Shown here: piece by piece, positions 1-6,453 of the stretch
Numbering within the stretch: the first letter of the stretch is position 1
Layout of the letters: each line of letters starts with the position of its first letter
Assembly: GCA_905198575.1 (NCBI GenBank)
Contig: CAJKDC010000063.1
Location: 1-17,414 of the forward strand
Reading direction: 5' to 3'
Source: an uncultured Bacteroides sp.
GTDB taxonomy: Bacteria; Bacteroidota; Bacteroidia; Bacteroidales; Bacteroidaceae
DNA length: 17,414 nucleotides
Translations under genes and position numbers: made by a program
Notes under the pieces: model-generated
Seen by the model: the letters and a program-made list of their open reading frames with translations, nothing else
The model's database searches: none
Told to the model about the DNA's origin: nothing

Positions 1-61
1 TTACAAACTTTTAAATCAAGAATCAGAAGATGTTTTCAACTGCTGATTCGCATTAGTCATA

Positions 62-69
62 CAAATGTA
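62..69 (-). promoter_or_regulatory. Possible leftward sigma-ABfr -7 element
   Basis: On the minus strand the sequence reads TACATTTG, an exact match to TAnnTTTG. No TTTG-like -33 element lies about 19 bp upstream, so support is limited to the -7 box. Transcription would leave the window to the left; the gene it might serve is not visible. Confidence 0.3.
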
Positions 70-306
70 AGAGTTTGTTTTAGAGGAAAAATTATAATAT
101 TTCACTACTTATTTATATGATTTTACGAATTTTGAATGGTGGGTAGTATTGTTAATATATTAATTATTAGGTTGATATAGTAATTGGTGCTGGTAGATAT
201 TGCTTTTTTATATTATTCAGTGAATTTGTTGTAATATCTTATTATTTGAATTAGATATTGTAATATACAGTTGGAAATAGTTTATACATATTGGTTCAAA
301 TATGGG

Positions 307-340
307 TTTGCTTTTCTCATAGTTATTTATTTTAGATTTG
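307..340 (+). promoter_or_regulatory. Possible upstream promoter for the 436 gene
   Basis: TTTG at 307-310 and TAGATTTG at 333-340, separated by 22 bp. Both boxes match the Bacteroidetes consensus, but the spacer is slightly long compared with the usual 19-21 bp. A transcript from here would carry the half-site cluster at 365-392 in a leader of roughly 90 nt. Confidence 0.35.
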
Positions 341-364
341 TGAGTCCATACAATTCTAATTGCC

Positions 365-392
365 TATAACATGTTAAATTGTTGGTGTTATA
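365..392. repeat. Three TGTTA-type half-sites overlapping the promoter
   Basis: TATAACA (365-371) abuts TGTTAAA (372-378), forming the exact 10-bp palindrome TAACATGTTA at 367-376. A second direct half-site TGTTATA lies at 386-392 and is the perfect inverse of the first arm. The arm centres are 21 bp apart, two helical turns. The last half-site lies between the -33 and -7 boxes of the promoter at 382-412, so a bound protein would block polymerase. An operator is an inference; an RNA hairpin from the upstream promoter is the alternative. Confidence 0.35.
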
Positions 393-412
393 ATAATATC
401 CTTCTATCTTTG
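382..412 (+). promoter_or_regulatory. Sigma-ABfr promoter for the SAM protein - adenosyltransferase pair
   Basis: TTG at 382-384, a 20-bp gap, then TATCTTTG at 405-412, an exact TAnnTTTG match. Transcription would begin close to 418, leaving a leader of about 18 nt before the ATG at 436. Confidence 0.6.
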
Positions 413-435
413 TCTGTATACAATCTTAGAGTAAC

Positions 436-1107
436 ATGATTCTTCGCAGACTATATAATTGGATTCGACGATTTCCACATCGCTGTGGATATGGTGTTCA
501 TTCGCCATCAGATTTCTATTTGATAACCTTTGTTATTTATGAATCTCTTCCTTATTATAAATATAAAACATTAAAAGCGTTCCGTCCGTTGTTATATCAG
601 TATCCTCATCATCGGGAAAAGGTAGACCGTTTCTTTTTGCGTTTTGCAAATTATCTGCAGCTGCCTTCTTTACTTGAAGTGGGTACAGGAAGCGGATTAT
701 CTGCCTGTTATTTGTCTGCTGGAAATGAAAAAATGCGTTGTGTAACAATTAACCCATCTTTGCCGGAAGATGTTCTTGCTGTTTTATCTTCAATTCATTC
801 TATTGAAAATAAAGGGGGGGGTGAATTAGAGCTGTTAGCTCAGTATTTGGACAAAAACAAACTCGATTTGGTACATATAGGTTATACTTCTCTATATAAG
901 GAGATATGGGAGATGATATTACCGCATGTAGAGGCTTATACTTGTGTGCTTGTAAGTTATCCTTATGCTGATGGTATGAAGAAACAATGGTGGAAAAGTG
1001 TGATTGCCGATAGCAGGGTTACCGTATCTTTTGACCTTTATGATGTAGGTATTTTGTTTTTCAACCCTAAACGCTGCAAAGAGCATCGTATTGTGAATTT
1101 TTTTTGA
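436..1107 (+). CDS. Putative class I SAM-dependent methyltransferase-fold protein
   Basis: The 223-residue product shows one recognisable motif, LLEVGTGSG at about residues 79-87, the glycine-rich SAM-binding loop of class I methyltransferases. The N-terminus is basic, followed by CGYGVHSP (17-24), a signature I associate with a Bacteroidetes family annotated only as methyltransferase or hypothetical protein. The C-terminus is hydrophobic and aromatic (LYDVGILFFN, then IVNFF). No signal peptide or membrane helix is evident, so a cytoplasmic location is likely. No substrate can be assigned, and the later methyltransferase motifs are weak, so catalytic activity is uncertain. The gene lies 18 bp before the adenosyltransferase and is probably co-transcribed with it. 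The start ATG has no Shine-Dalgarno. An eight-G run at 814-821 encodes Gly-Gly-Gly (127-129), and a T8 run ends the frame. Confidence 0.75.
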   Translation: MILRRLYNWIRRFPHRCGYGVHSPSDFYLITFVIYESLPYYKYKTLKAFRPLLYQYPHHREKVDRFFLRFANYLQLPSLLEVGTGSGLSACYLSAGNEKMRCVTINPSLPEDVLAVLSSIHSIENKGGGELELLAQYLDKNKLDLVHIGYTSLYKEIWEMILPHVEAYTCVLVSYPYADGMKKQWWKSVIADSRVTVSFDLYDVGILFFNPKRCKEHRIVNFF

Positions 1108-1125
1108 ACCGAAAATTAGAATATT

Positions 1126-1695
1126 ATGAAAAAAAGTGGAATTTATACATGTACGGGTGATAAGGGAACAACTTCGTTGGTAGGGGGAGTCCGTGTTTCT
1201 AAAACGCATATCCGACTGGATGCTTATGGAACAATTGATGAACTGAACTCCCAGATAGGTTTGCTCTTGACTTACTTGACAGAAACTGATGACCGGGAAT
1301 TGATACTATATATACAACATAAGTTGTTTTCATTGGGTTCATACTTGGCTACCGATCAGTCTCAGACTACGCTCAGAGTAGAAAGTCAGATTTCCGAAGA
1401 AAACATTCAGCGGCTTGAACAGGCTATTGATGTGATAGATGCTGAATTACCACAAATGAGGGCGTTTATTCTTCCAGGTGGAACTCGTGCAGCTGCGGTT
1501 TGTCATGTTTGTCGGACTGTGTGTCGGCGGGCAGAACGCAGGGTGTTGGCTTTGGAAGAAGGTTTAGGCATAGAAATAGAGGAACATGTAAAGCGTTTTT
1601 TGAACAGATTGTCAGATTATCTTTTCGTTTTGTCTCGAAAGTTGAACCAAAAAGCAGATTCTGCTGAAATTTTTTGGGATAAGAGTTGTCTATGA
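1126..1695 (+). CDS. pduO: Cob(I)alamin adenosyltransferase, PduO type
   Basis: Transfers the 5'-deoxyadenosyl group of ATP to cob(I)alamin (or a corrinoid precursor) to make adenosylcobalamin, in the cytoplasm. The 189-residue length is normal for the trimeric five-helix-bundle PduO/MMAB family. Visible signatures are the ATP-binding TGDKGTTSL at 10-18, DAYGTIDELN at 32-41, FILPGG at 114-119, CRRAER at 133-138 and NRLSDYLF at 160-167; all core motifs look intact. Bacteroidales use B12 for methylmalonyl-CoA mutase and MetH, and depend largely on salvaged corrinoids, which fits a stand-alone adenosyltransferase. It follows the SAM protein by 18 bp with no new promoter visible. No cobalamin riboswitch was recognised upstream of the pair. 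Confidence 0.93.
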   Translation: MKKSGIYTCTGDKGTTSLVGGVRVSKTHIRLDAYGTIDELNSQIGLLLTYLTETDDRELILYIQHKLFSLGSYLATDQSQTTLRVESQISEENIQRLEQAIDVIDAELPQMRAFILPGGTRAAAVCHVCRTVCRRAERRVLALEEGLGIEIEEHVKRFLNRLSDYLFVLSRKLNQKADSAEIFWDKSCL

Positions 1696-1715
1696 AAGAA
1701 AATATTATACTTTTG
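1686..1715 (+). promoter_or_regulatory. Sigma-ABfr promoter for the DUF2795 gene
   Basis: TTG at 1686-1688, a 19-bp gap and TACTTTTG at 1708-1715 (exact TAnnTTTG). The -33 box lies inside the last codons of the adenosyltransferase gene. The predicted leader is about 35 nt and AT-rich, without a Shine-Dalgarno. Confidence 0.6.
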
Positions 1716-1754
1716 CGCTCATATAAAAATGTATAATCTTTAAAAGTAAACAAT

Positions 1755-1976
1755 ATGTATTGGACACTAGAATTGGCATCAAAGCTGGAAGATGCTCCAT
1801 GGCCAGCAACTAAGGATGAGTTGATTGATTATGCAACACGTTCTGGAGCACCTCTTGAAGTTATAGAAAACTTGCAAGAAATGGAAGACGAAGGTGAAAT
1901 TTATGAAAGCATAGAAGATATTTGGCCGGATTATCCAAGCAAGGAAGATTTCTTCTTCAACGAGGAAGAATATTGA
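1755..1976 (+). CDS. DUF2795 family small acidic protein
   Basis: A 73-residue protein that I recognise as the DUF2795 type common in Bacteroidetes; its function is unknown to me. By count it has 22 Asp/Glu and only 4 Lys/Arg, and a C-terminus rich in acidic and aromatic residues (KEDFFFNEEEY). Two short helical stretches look likely (about 5-13 and 19-45, the second containing KDELIDYA and APLEVIENLQ). There is no signal peptide, cysteine or membrane segment. It has its own promoter within the end of the preceding gene and a strong terminator immediately after, so it is probably an abundant single-gene transcript. The extreme charge could suit an interaction with a basic partner such as a ribosomal or nucleic-acid-binding protein, but this is inference only. 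Confidence 0.85.
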   Translation: MYWTLELASKLEDAPWPATKDELIDYATRSGAPLEVIENLQEMEDEGEIYESIEDIWPDYPSKEDFFFNEEEY

Positions 1977-1993
1977 TATGTCAAAAAAACAGG

Positions 1994-2022
1994 AAAAGGT
2001 AACTATTAAGTTACCTTTTTTT
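1994..2022 (+). terminator. Rho-independent terminator after the DUF2795 gene
   Basis: Arms AAAAGGTAACT (1994-2004) and AGTTACCTTTT (2009-2019) form an 11-bp perfect stem with the 4-nt loop ATTA, followed by T to 2022. The end of the T run doubles as the -33 box of the next promoter. Confidence 0.85.
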
Positions 2023-2049
2023 GTTTTATCACTAAAAAGCTTATATTTG
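2020..2049 (+). promoter_or_regulatory. Sigma-ABfr promoter for the beta-barrel gene
   Basis: TTTG at 2020-2023, an 18-bp gap and TATATTTG at 2042-2049, followed by CA as in most promoters in this window. The start site is expected near 2055, giving a leader of about 24 nt. Confidence 0.65.
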
Positions 2050-2078
2050 CAGATAGCTAATCATATAAATACGAATTT

Positions 2079-2681
2079 ATGAAGAAAATTTTTAGTGCAT
2101 TTATGGTTATGGCATTGTTGCTGATAACTATACCAGCCAATGCGCAATTTAAATTTGGTGTTAAGGGTGGATTGAATATCTCGAAACTCAGTGTATCTAA
2201 AGATATATTGAAAAGTGATAATCAAACAGGATTCTTTATTGGTCCGATGGCTGAATTTACGATTCCTATTGTTGGACTGGGAGTTGATGTTGCTGCGCTA
2301 TACAATCAGTCTGGAGTCGCAACTGTTTCTGGTTCTGAAGGTGAAGTAAACTCAACATTGAAAACAGTAGAAATTCCTATTAACTTGAAGTGGACATTTG
2401 GATTGGGAAGTACTGCTGGAGTATATGTTGCTGCAGGTCCTCAGTTTGGCTTTAATGTAGGCGACCGTATTATTCAGGACATTTATGAATTTAAGAAGAA
2501 TAATACAACATTTAATGTCGGAGCCGGTGTTAAACTCATTCGTCACTTGCAGATTGGTGTGAATTATAATTTCGGCCTGAGCCGTGTAGCTTCAATCATT
2601 GGTAATGATGAATCCAAAGAATTTGCTGGCGAAAAGATTCGCAATAACACTTGGCAAATCTCATTGGCTTATCTTTTTTAA
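2079..2681 (+). CDS. Outer-membrane beta-barrel protein (PorT/OMP_b-brl type)
   Basis: A 200-residue secreted protein. The N-terminus is a classical signal peptide: MKK, a hydrophobic core at about 5-18, and a likely signal peptidase I cut after ANA (22), leaving an N-terminal Gln. The mature part alternates hydrophobic and polar residues with Gly-rich turns (FGVKGGLN, VYVAAGPQFGFNVG, FNVGAGVKL, IGVNYNFGLS) and ends in an aromatic Phe, as expected for an eight-stranded barrel inserted by BamA. It fits the PorT-like outer-membrane beta-barrel family of Bacteroidetes. Its substrate or role cannot be read from sequence; the family includes structural and type IX secretion-associated members, and this one shows nothing decisive. 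It is a single gene between its own promoter and terminator. Confidence 0.85.
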   Translation: MKKIFSAFMVMALLLITIPANAQFKFGVKGGLNISKLSVSKDILKSDNQTGFFIGPMAEFTIPIVGLGVDVAALYNQSGVATVSGSEGEVNSTLKTVEIPINLKWTFGLGSTAGVYVAAGPQFGFNVGDRIIQDIYEFKKNNTTFNVGAGVKLIRHLQIGVNYNFGLSRVASIIGNDESKEFAGEKIRNNTWQISLAYLF

Positions 2682-2702
2682 TTAGTGAAGGAAAAGAACT
2701 TC

Positions 2703-2735
2703 AGGGGGCTTTTTATTATAAAGCCTCCTTTTTTT
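2703..2735 (+). terminator. Rho-independent terminator after the beta-barrel gene
   Basis: Arms at 2703-2712 (AGGGGGCTTT) and 2720-2729 (AAAGCCTCCT) pair over 10 bp with one G-U wobble and a 7-nt loop, followed by a T run from 2729 to 2735. It ends one base before the -7 box of priA. Confidence 0.85.
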
Positions 2736-2736
2736 G

Positions 2737-2744
2737 TACCTTTG
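2737..2744 (+). promoter_or_regulatory. -7 element for priA, predicting a leaderless or near-leaderless mRNA
   Basis: TACCTTTG matches TAnnTTTG exactly and is followed by CA. Because the box ends 5 bp before the ATG at 2749, the start of transcription should fall on or within a base or two of the start codon. No clear TTTG lies 19-21 bp upstream, since that position is occupied by the preceding terminator loop. It also rules out a TTG start at 2734. Confidence 0.5.
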
Positions 2745-2748
2745 CATC

Positions 2749-5211
2749 ATGAAGAAATACGTAGATGTCATTGTTCCAGTACCGGTTGTTGGCACTTATA
2801 CCTATTCACTTCCGGACGAATTGGCCGACAAGGTGGCCGAAGGATATCGTGTGGTGGTACCTTTCGGACGAAAGAAATTCTATACAGGCATTGTTACAAA
2901 AGTACACTATGTGGCGCCTGAGGCTTATGAAACTAAGGAGGTGACAGAAGTTCTTGACTCTTCACCTGTACTTCTTTCCCGTCAATTAGCCTTGTGGGAA
3001 TGGATTGCAGACTATTATCTTTGTACATTGGGCGATGTTTATAAAGCTGCTTTACCTTCGGGATTAAAATTGGAGAGTGAAACGGTTGTCGTATTAAATC
3101 CGTTGTTTGAGGCTGTTTCTTCTTTAACAGAGCGCGAACAGCGAATCTGGGCTTTGCTTACGGACGAAGCAGAACAATGTGTTACACAGCTGGAAAAAGA
3201 AACGGGATACAAAAATATACTTTCTCTCGTAAAGTCTTTATTGGATAAGGGGGCGGTTCAGGTCAAGGAGGAACTGAAGCAAAGTTATAAACCTCGTACT
3301 GAGCTTCGAGTGAAGCTTGGTGAAGATTACAGCTCGGAAAGTCAATTGCATCGTTTATTCGATGAATTGGGTAAAGCTCCCAAACAGTTGTCTTTGTTGA
3401 TGAAATATGTAGAACTATCCGGCTTTTTGCAGCAAGGTGTTTTCTTGAAAGAGGTAAGCAAGAAAACTTTATTGGAACAGTCCGGTTGTTCGTCTGCTGT
3501 TTTTACAGCCTTGGTTGACAAGCATATTTTTACGACCTATGCATTCGAAGTCGGTCGCTTGGCAAAAGACGAGGCTGCGCAACAGGCTGTTCAGCCTTTA
3601 AGTCCTTATCAGCAGCAGGCTTTTATGCAGATTCTTTCTACTTTTCATGTACAGAATACCTGTTTGCTTCATGGGGTTACGGCAAGTGGTAAGACTGAAA
3701 TTTATATCCATCTCATTCAGCAAGTACTGAAAGCTGGTAAGCAGGTTTTGTATTTGCTTCCTGAAATAGCTTTGACGACACAGATAACGGAGCGTTTAAA
3801 ACGTGTATTTGGGAGTCGTCTGGGCATCTATCATTCTAAATTTCCTGATGCAGAACGGGTAGAAATCTGGAGAAAACAATTGTCTGAACACAGTTACGAC
3901 ATTATCTTGGGAGTCCGTTCGTCTGTTTTTTTGCCATTCCAAAGACTGGGATTGGTTATTATAGATGAAGAGCATGAAACTACCTATAAACAAATGGATC
4001 CTGCTCCGCGTTATCATGCTCGCAGTACGGCTTTAATGTTGGCTTCATTTTATGGAGCCAAAACTTTGTTGGGGACAGCTACTCCGTCTATTGAAACATA
4101 TTACAATGCGTTGAATGGGAAATATGGACTTGTAAAGCTTACAGAGCGCTATCAGTCTGTGCAATTGCCACATATAGAGCTGGTCGATATTAAAGAATTA
4201 TATCGGAAAAAGCGGATGCATGCACAGTTTTCGCCGTTATTGGTAGAGGAAATTAGAAAGGCACTGACGAATCATGAACAGGTAATCTTATTCCAGAACC
4301 GAAGAGGATTTGCGCCAATGATTGAGTGCAGAACTTGTGGTTGGGTTCCGAAATGTAAAAATTGTGATGTCAGCCTTACTTATCACAAAGGATTGCATCA
4401 GCTTACTTGTCATTATTGTGGGTATACCTATCAGGTACCTGCTGCGTGTCCGGCTTGTGGGGGAGTGGAAATGTTGCACAGAGGATTTGGAACTGAAAAG
4501 ATTGAGGAGGATGTACATACGTTGTTTCCCGAAGCTGCGGTTGCGCGTATGGATTTAGATACAACGCGTACACGCACTGCTTACGAAAGGATTATTGCAG
4601 ATTTTGAGGAAGGCAAGACTTCTATTCTGATTGGAACGCAAATGGTTTCTAAGGGATTGGATTTCGATAGGGTGCGTGTGGTAGGTATTTTGAATGCAGA
4701 CTCGATGTTAAGTTACCCTGATTTTCGTTCGTATGAGCGGGCTTATCAGTTGATGGCACAGGTAGCAGGCCGTGCAGGTCGTAAGAATGGAAAGGGACTG
4801 GTTGTTCTTCAAACCAAATCGCCCGATCTTCCTGTTATTCATCAGGTAATGAACCATGATTATGAAAGTATGTATCAGGAACAGCTGGAAGAACGTCGGA
4901 TTTTTCATTATCCGCCTTTTTATAGGTTGATTTATGTATATCTGAAGCATCGTAAGCAGGAAGTCGCCGATGAGGCTGCTGATAGAATGGCAGAGTTATT
5001 GCGGAAAGGTTTGGGGAGTCGTATCTTAGGTCCGGATAAGCCTGTTGTAGGACGTATACAAACGCTTTTTATAAAAAAAATAGTAGTAAAAGTAGAATTG
5101 GAGGTATCTCTTAAAAAAGTACGGACCTACTTATCTGAGGTGCAACGTTGTATATTGGAGGACGAGCGTTTTCGCTCCTTGGTAGTTTATTATGATGTTG
5201 AACCATATTGA
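2749..5211 (+). CDS. priA: Primosomal protein N' (PriA), replication restart helicase
   Basis: Superfamily 2 3'-5' DNA helicase that recognises stalled forks and directs DnaB reloading. The 820-residue product starts MKKYVDVIVPVPVVGTYTY, the 3'-DNA-binding domain of the family. Helicase motifs follow: Walker A GVTASGKTE (near residue 310), DEEH box (near 405), GTATPS, then GTQMVSKGLDF and QVAGRAGR (motifs V and VI). Between the helicase lobes are eight cysteines as four CxxC pairs (nucleotides 4327-4462: CRTC, CKNC, CHYC, CPAC), the usual two-zinc module. It is longer than E. coli PriA, with the extra sequence mainly before the Walker A. The ATG at 2749 is preferred because an upstream TTG at 2734 lies before the promoter -7 box. 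It appears to head an operon with the PHP gene (42 bp on) and the phosphatase gene. Confidence 0.95.
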   Translation: MKKYVDVIVPVPVVGTYTYSLPDELADKVAEGYRVVVPFGRKKFYTGIVTKVHYVAPEAYETKEVTEVLDSSPVLLSRQLALWEWIADYYLCTLGDVYKAALPSGLKLESETVVVLNPLFEAVSSLTEREQRIWALLTDEAEQCVTQLEKETGYKNILSLVKSLLDKGAVQVKEELKQSYKPRTELRVKLGEDYSSESQLHRLFDELGKAPKQLSLLMKYVELSGFLQQGVFLKEVSKKTLLEQSGCSSAVFTALVDKHIFTTYAFEVGRLAKDEAAQQAVQPLSPYQQQAFMQILSTFHVQNTCLLHGVTASGKTEIYIHLIQQVLKAGKQVLYLLPEIALTTQITERLKRVFGSRLGIYHSKFPDAERVEIWRKQLSEHSYDIILGVRSSVFLPFQRLGLVIIDEEHETTYKQMDPAPRYHARSTALMLASFYGAKTLLGTATPSIETYYNALNGKYGLVKLTERYQSVQLPHIELVDIKELYRKKRMHAQFSPLLVEEIRKALTNHEQVILFQNRRGFAPMIECRTCGWVPKCKNCDVSLTYHKGLHQLTCHYCGYTYQVPAACPACGGVEMLHRGFGTEKIEEDVHTLFPEAAVARMDLDTTRTRTAYERIIADFEEGKTSILIGTQMVSKGLDFDRVRVVGILNADSMLSYPDFRSYERAYQLMAQVAGRAGRKNGKGLVVLQTKSPDLPVIHQVMNHDYESMYQEQLEERRIFHYPPFYRLIYVYLKHRKQEVADEAADRMAELLRKGLGSRILGPDKPVVGRIQTLFIKKIVVKVELEVSLKKVRTYLSEVQRCILEDERFRSLVVYYDVEPY

Positions 5212-5253
5212 GAAAATGAATGTGATAATATAAAAATATAATTAGTCTGTATC

Positions 5254-5964
5254 ATGAACATAGAATTGGATGTGCATACTCATACGATTGCCAGTGGGCA
5301 TGCATTCAGTACATTACAAGAAATGGTGAAGGCAGCTTCTGAAAAAGGTTTGAAGCTGTATGGTATAACGGAGCATTCTCCGGGTATTCCTGGAACATGC
5401 GATCCTATTTATTTCAGAAATCTTCATGTCGTTCCGCGCAGAATGTATGGGGTGGATCTGCTTTTGGGAGCTGAAATTAATATACTGGATACAGAAGGCC
5501 ATATTGATATGGATGAGGCTATGCTTCGTATACTGGATATCCGGATAGCAGGAATTCATTCTTTATGTTATACTCGGGGAACTCGTGCAGAGAATACGCG
5601 TGGGATGATTAATGTGATAGCAAATCCATATATAAACATCATCAGTCATCCGGGAGATGGAACGGCTGAGCTTGATTTTGAACCTATTGTACGGGCATCT
5701 AAGGAGTATCACACCTTGCTGGAAATAAATAACAGCTCGTTGCGGCCTACCCGTAATAAAGTGCATGCCCGTAAAAATAATCTTGAAATCCTGCGGCTTT
5801 GTAAGCAATATGATGTGCCGGTAATTTTAGGAAGTGATGCTCATATTTCCTTTGATATTGCGGCTTATGATTATGTATGGGATTTGTTGGCTGAAACAGA
5901 GTTCCCAGAAGAATTGATTATGAATACATCTGTAGAAAAGTTTAGGACTTATCTGAATATTTAA
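5254..5964 (+). CDS. PHP-domain phosphoesterase (YcdX-like)
   Basis: A 236-residue cytoplasmic PHP-fold metallo-phosphoesterase. The full set of trinuclear metal ligands expected for the YcdX-type subfamily is visible: H8 and H10 (HTHT), H16, H41 (TEH), E74, H102, H132 (SHPGD), D195 and H197 (GSDAH). Length and motif spacing match E. coli YcdX closely. The physiological substrate of this subfamily is not settled; phosphatase activity is inferred from the family. Histidinol-phosphatase HisK is the main alternative in the superfamily, but no his genes are nearby. It lies 42 bp after priA, with no promoter seen in the gap, and 7 bp before the tyrosine phosphatase gene. Confidence 0.88.
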   Translation: MNIELDVHTHTIASGHAFSTLQEMVKAASEKGLKLYGITEHSPGIPGTCDPIYFRNLHVVPRRMYGVDLLLGAEINILDTEGHIDMDEAMLRILDIRIAGIHSLCYTRGTRAENTRGMINVIANPYINIISHPGDGTAELDFEPIVRASKEYHTLLEINNSSLRPTRNKVHARKNNLEILRLCKQYDVPVILGSDAHISFDIAAYDYVWDLLAETEFPEELIMNTSVEKFRTYLNI

Positions 5965-5971
5965 GAGAATT

Positions 5972-6445
5972 ATGAAAAAGAAAATTTTATTTGTCTGCTT
6001 GGGAAATATATGCAGATCTTCTTCTGCAGAAGAAATTATGCGGGTAAAAGTTGCGAATGCGGGCAGAAGTGAAGAGTTTGAGTTGGACTCGGCTGGCTTG
6101 AGTAGCTATCATCGTGGAGAATTGCCGGACAGTAGAATGCGGATGCATGCAGCTCGTCGTGGGTATCAGCTCGTACATCGTTCCAGACCGGTATGTGCAG
6201 AGGATTTTTATAAGTTTGATTATATTTTGGCCATGGATGACCATAATATTGACGGGTTGAAAGAATTGGCTCCTGATGTGGAGTCATTGGCAAAGATTGA
6301 ACGACTGACCAACTATTGTCGTGTAAAGATAGTTGACCATGTGCCCGATCCATATTATGGAGGGGCACAAGGTTTTGAAAATGTCCTGGATATTCTGGAG
6401 GATGCCTGTGATGGTTTGCTGGCATCATTCCCTTCAGAACAATAG
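5972..6445 (+). CDS. Low-molecular-weight protein-tyrosine phosphatase
   Basis: A 157-residue cytoplasmic phosphatase of the LMW-PTP family, which hydrolyses phosphotyrosine (and sometimes phosphoarginine). The P-loop CLGNICRS begins at the catalytic Cys9 and gives CX5R with Arg15. The general acid is Asp126 in the DPYYGG motif near the C-terminus. In many bacteria these enzymes partner a tyrosine kinase controlling polysaccharide export; no kinase or capsule gene is present here, so that role cannot be assumed. It is co-directional with the PHP gene, 7 bp downstream, and its stop is 8 bp from the stop of the convergent gene. AGAGA at 5964-5968 is at best a weak ribosome-binding sequence. Confidence 0.93.
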   Translation: MKKKILFVCLGNICRSSSAEEIMRVKVANAGRSEEFELDSAGLSSYHRGELPDSRMRMHAARRGYQLVHRSRPVCAEDFYKFDYILAMDDHNIDGLKELAPDVESLAKIERLTNYCRVKIVDHVPDPYYGGAQGFENVLDILEDACDGLLASFPSEQ

Positions 6446-6453
6446 GGGAGTGT

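Larger units (their letters stand above)
1..435. other. AT-rich non-coding region upstream of the first gene
   Basis: No reading frame of credible length and no RNA gene was recognised. The stretch is strongly AT-rich. A 7-bp inverted repeat (AATATCT at 233-239, AGATATT at 253-259) sits in its middle, but such repeats arise easily by chance at this composition. The right-hand 130 bp carries two possible + promoters and a cluster of TGTTA-type half-sites, listed separately. The left end carries a possible leftward promoter near 62-69, which suggests a leftward transcript starting at the window edge; only a 14-codon frame (60 down to 16) follows it, so any real gene would lie outside the window. 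A small RNA cannot be excluded by eye. Confidence 0.6.

Noticed and set aside
16..60. 14-codon minus-strand frame next to a -7-like box
   Set aside because: The predicted start of transcription falls inside or after its ATG and it has no ribosome-binding sequence; too short to support.
2734..2748. TTG start extending priA by five residues
   Set aside because: It lies upstream of the -7 promoter box and within the preceding terminator's T run; the ATG at 2749 gives the family-typical N-terminus.
2685..2921. 78-residue + strand frame overlapping the terminator and the start of priA
   Set aside because: It runs through a terminator hairpin and is an out-of-frame shadow of priA.
5073..5080. A8 run in priA as a programmed frameshift site
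   Set aside because: The frame continues through conserved PriA C-terminal sequence and no downstream structure or alternative frame benefits from slippage.
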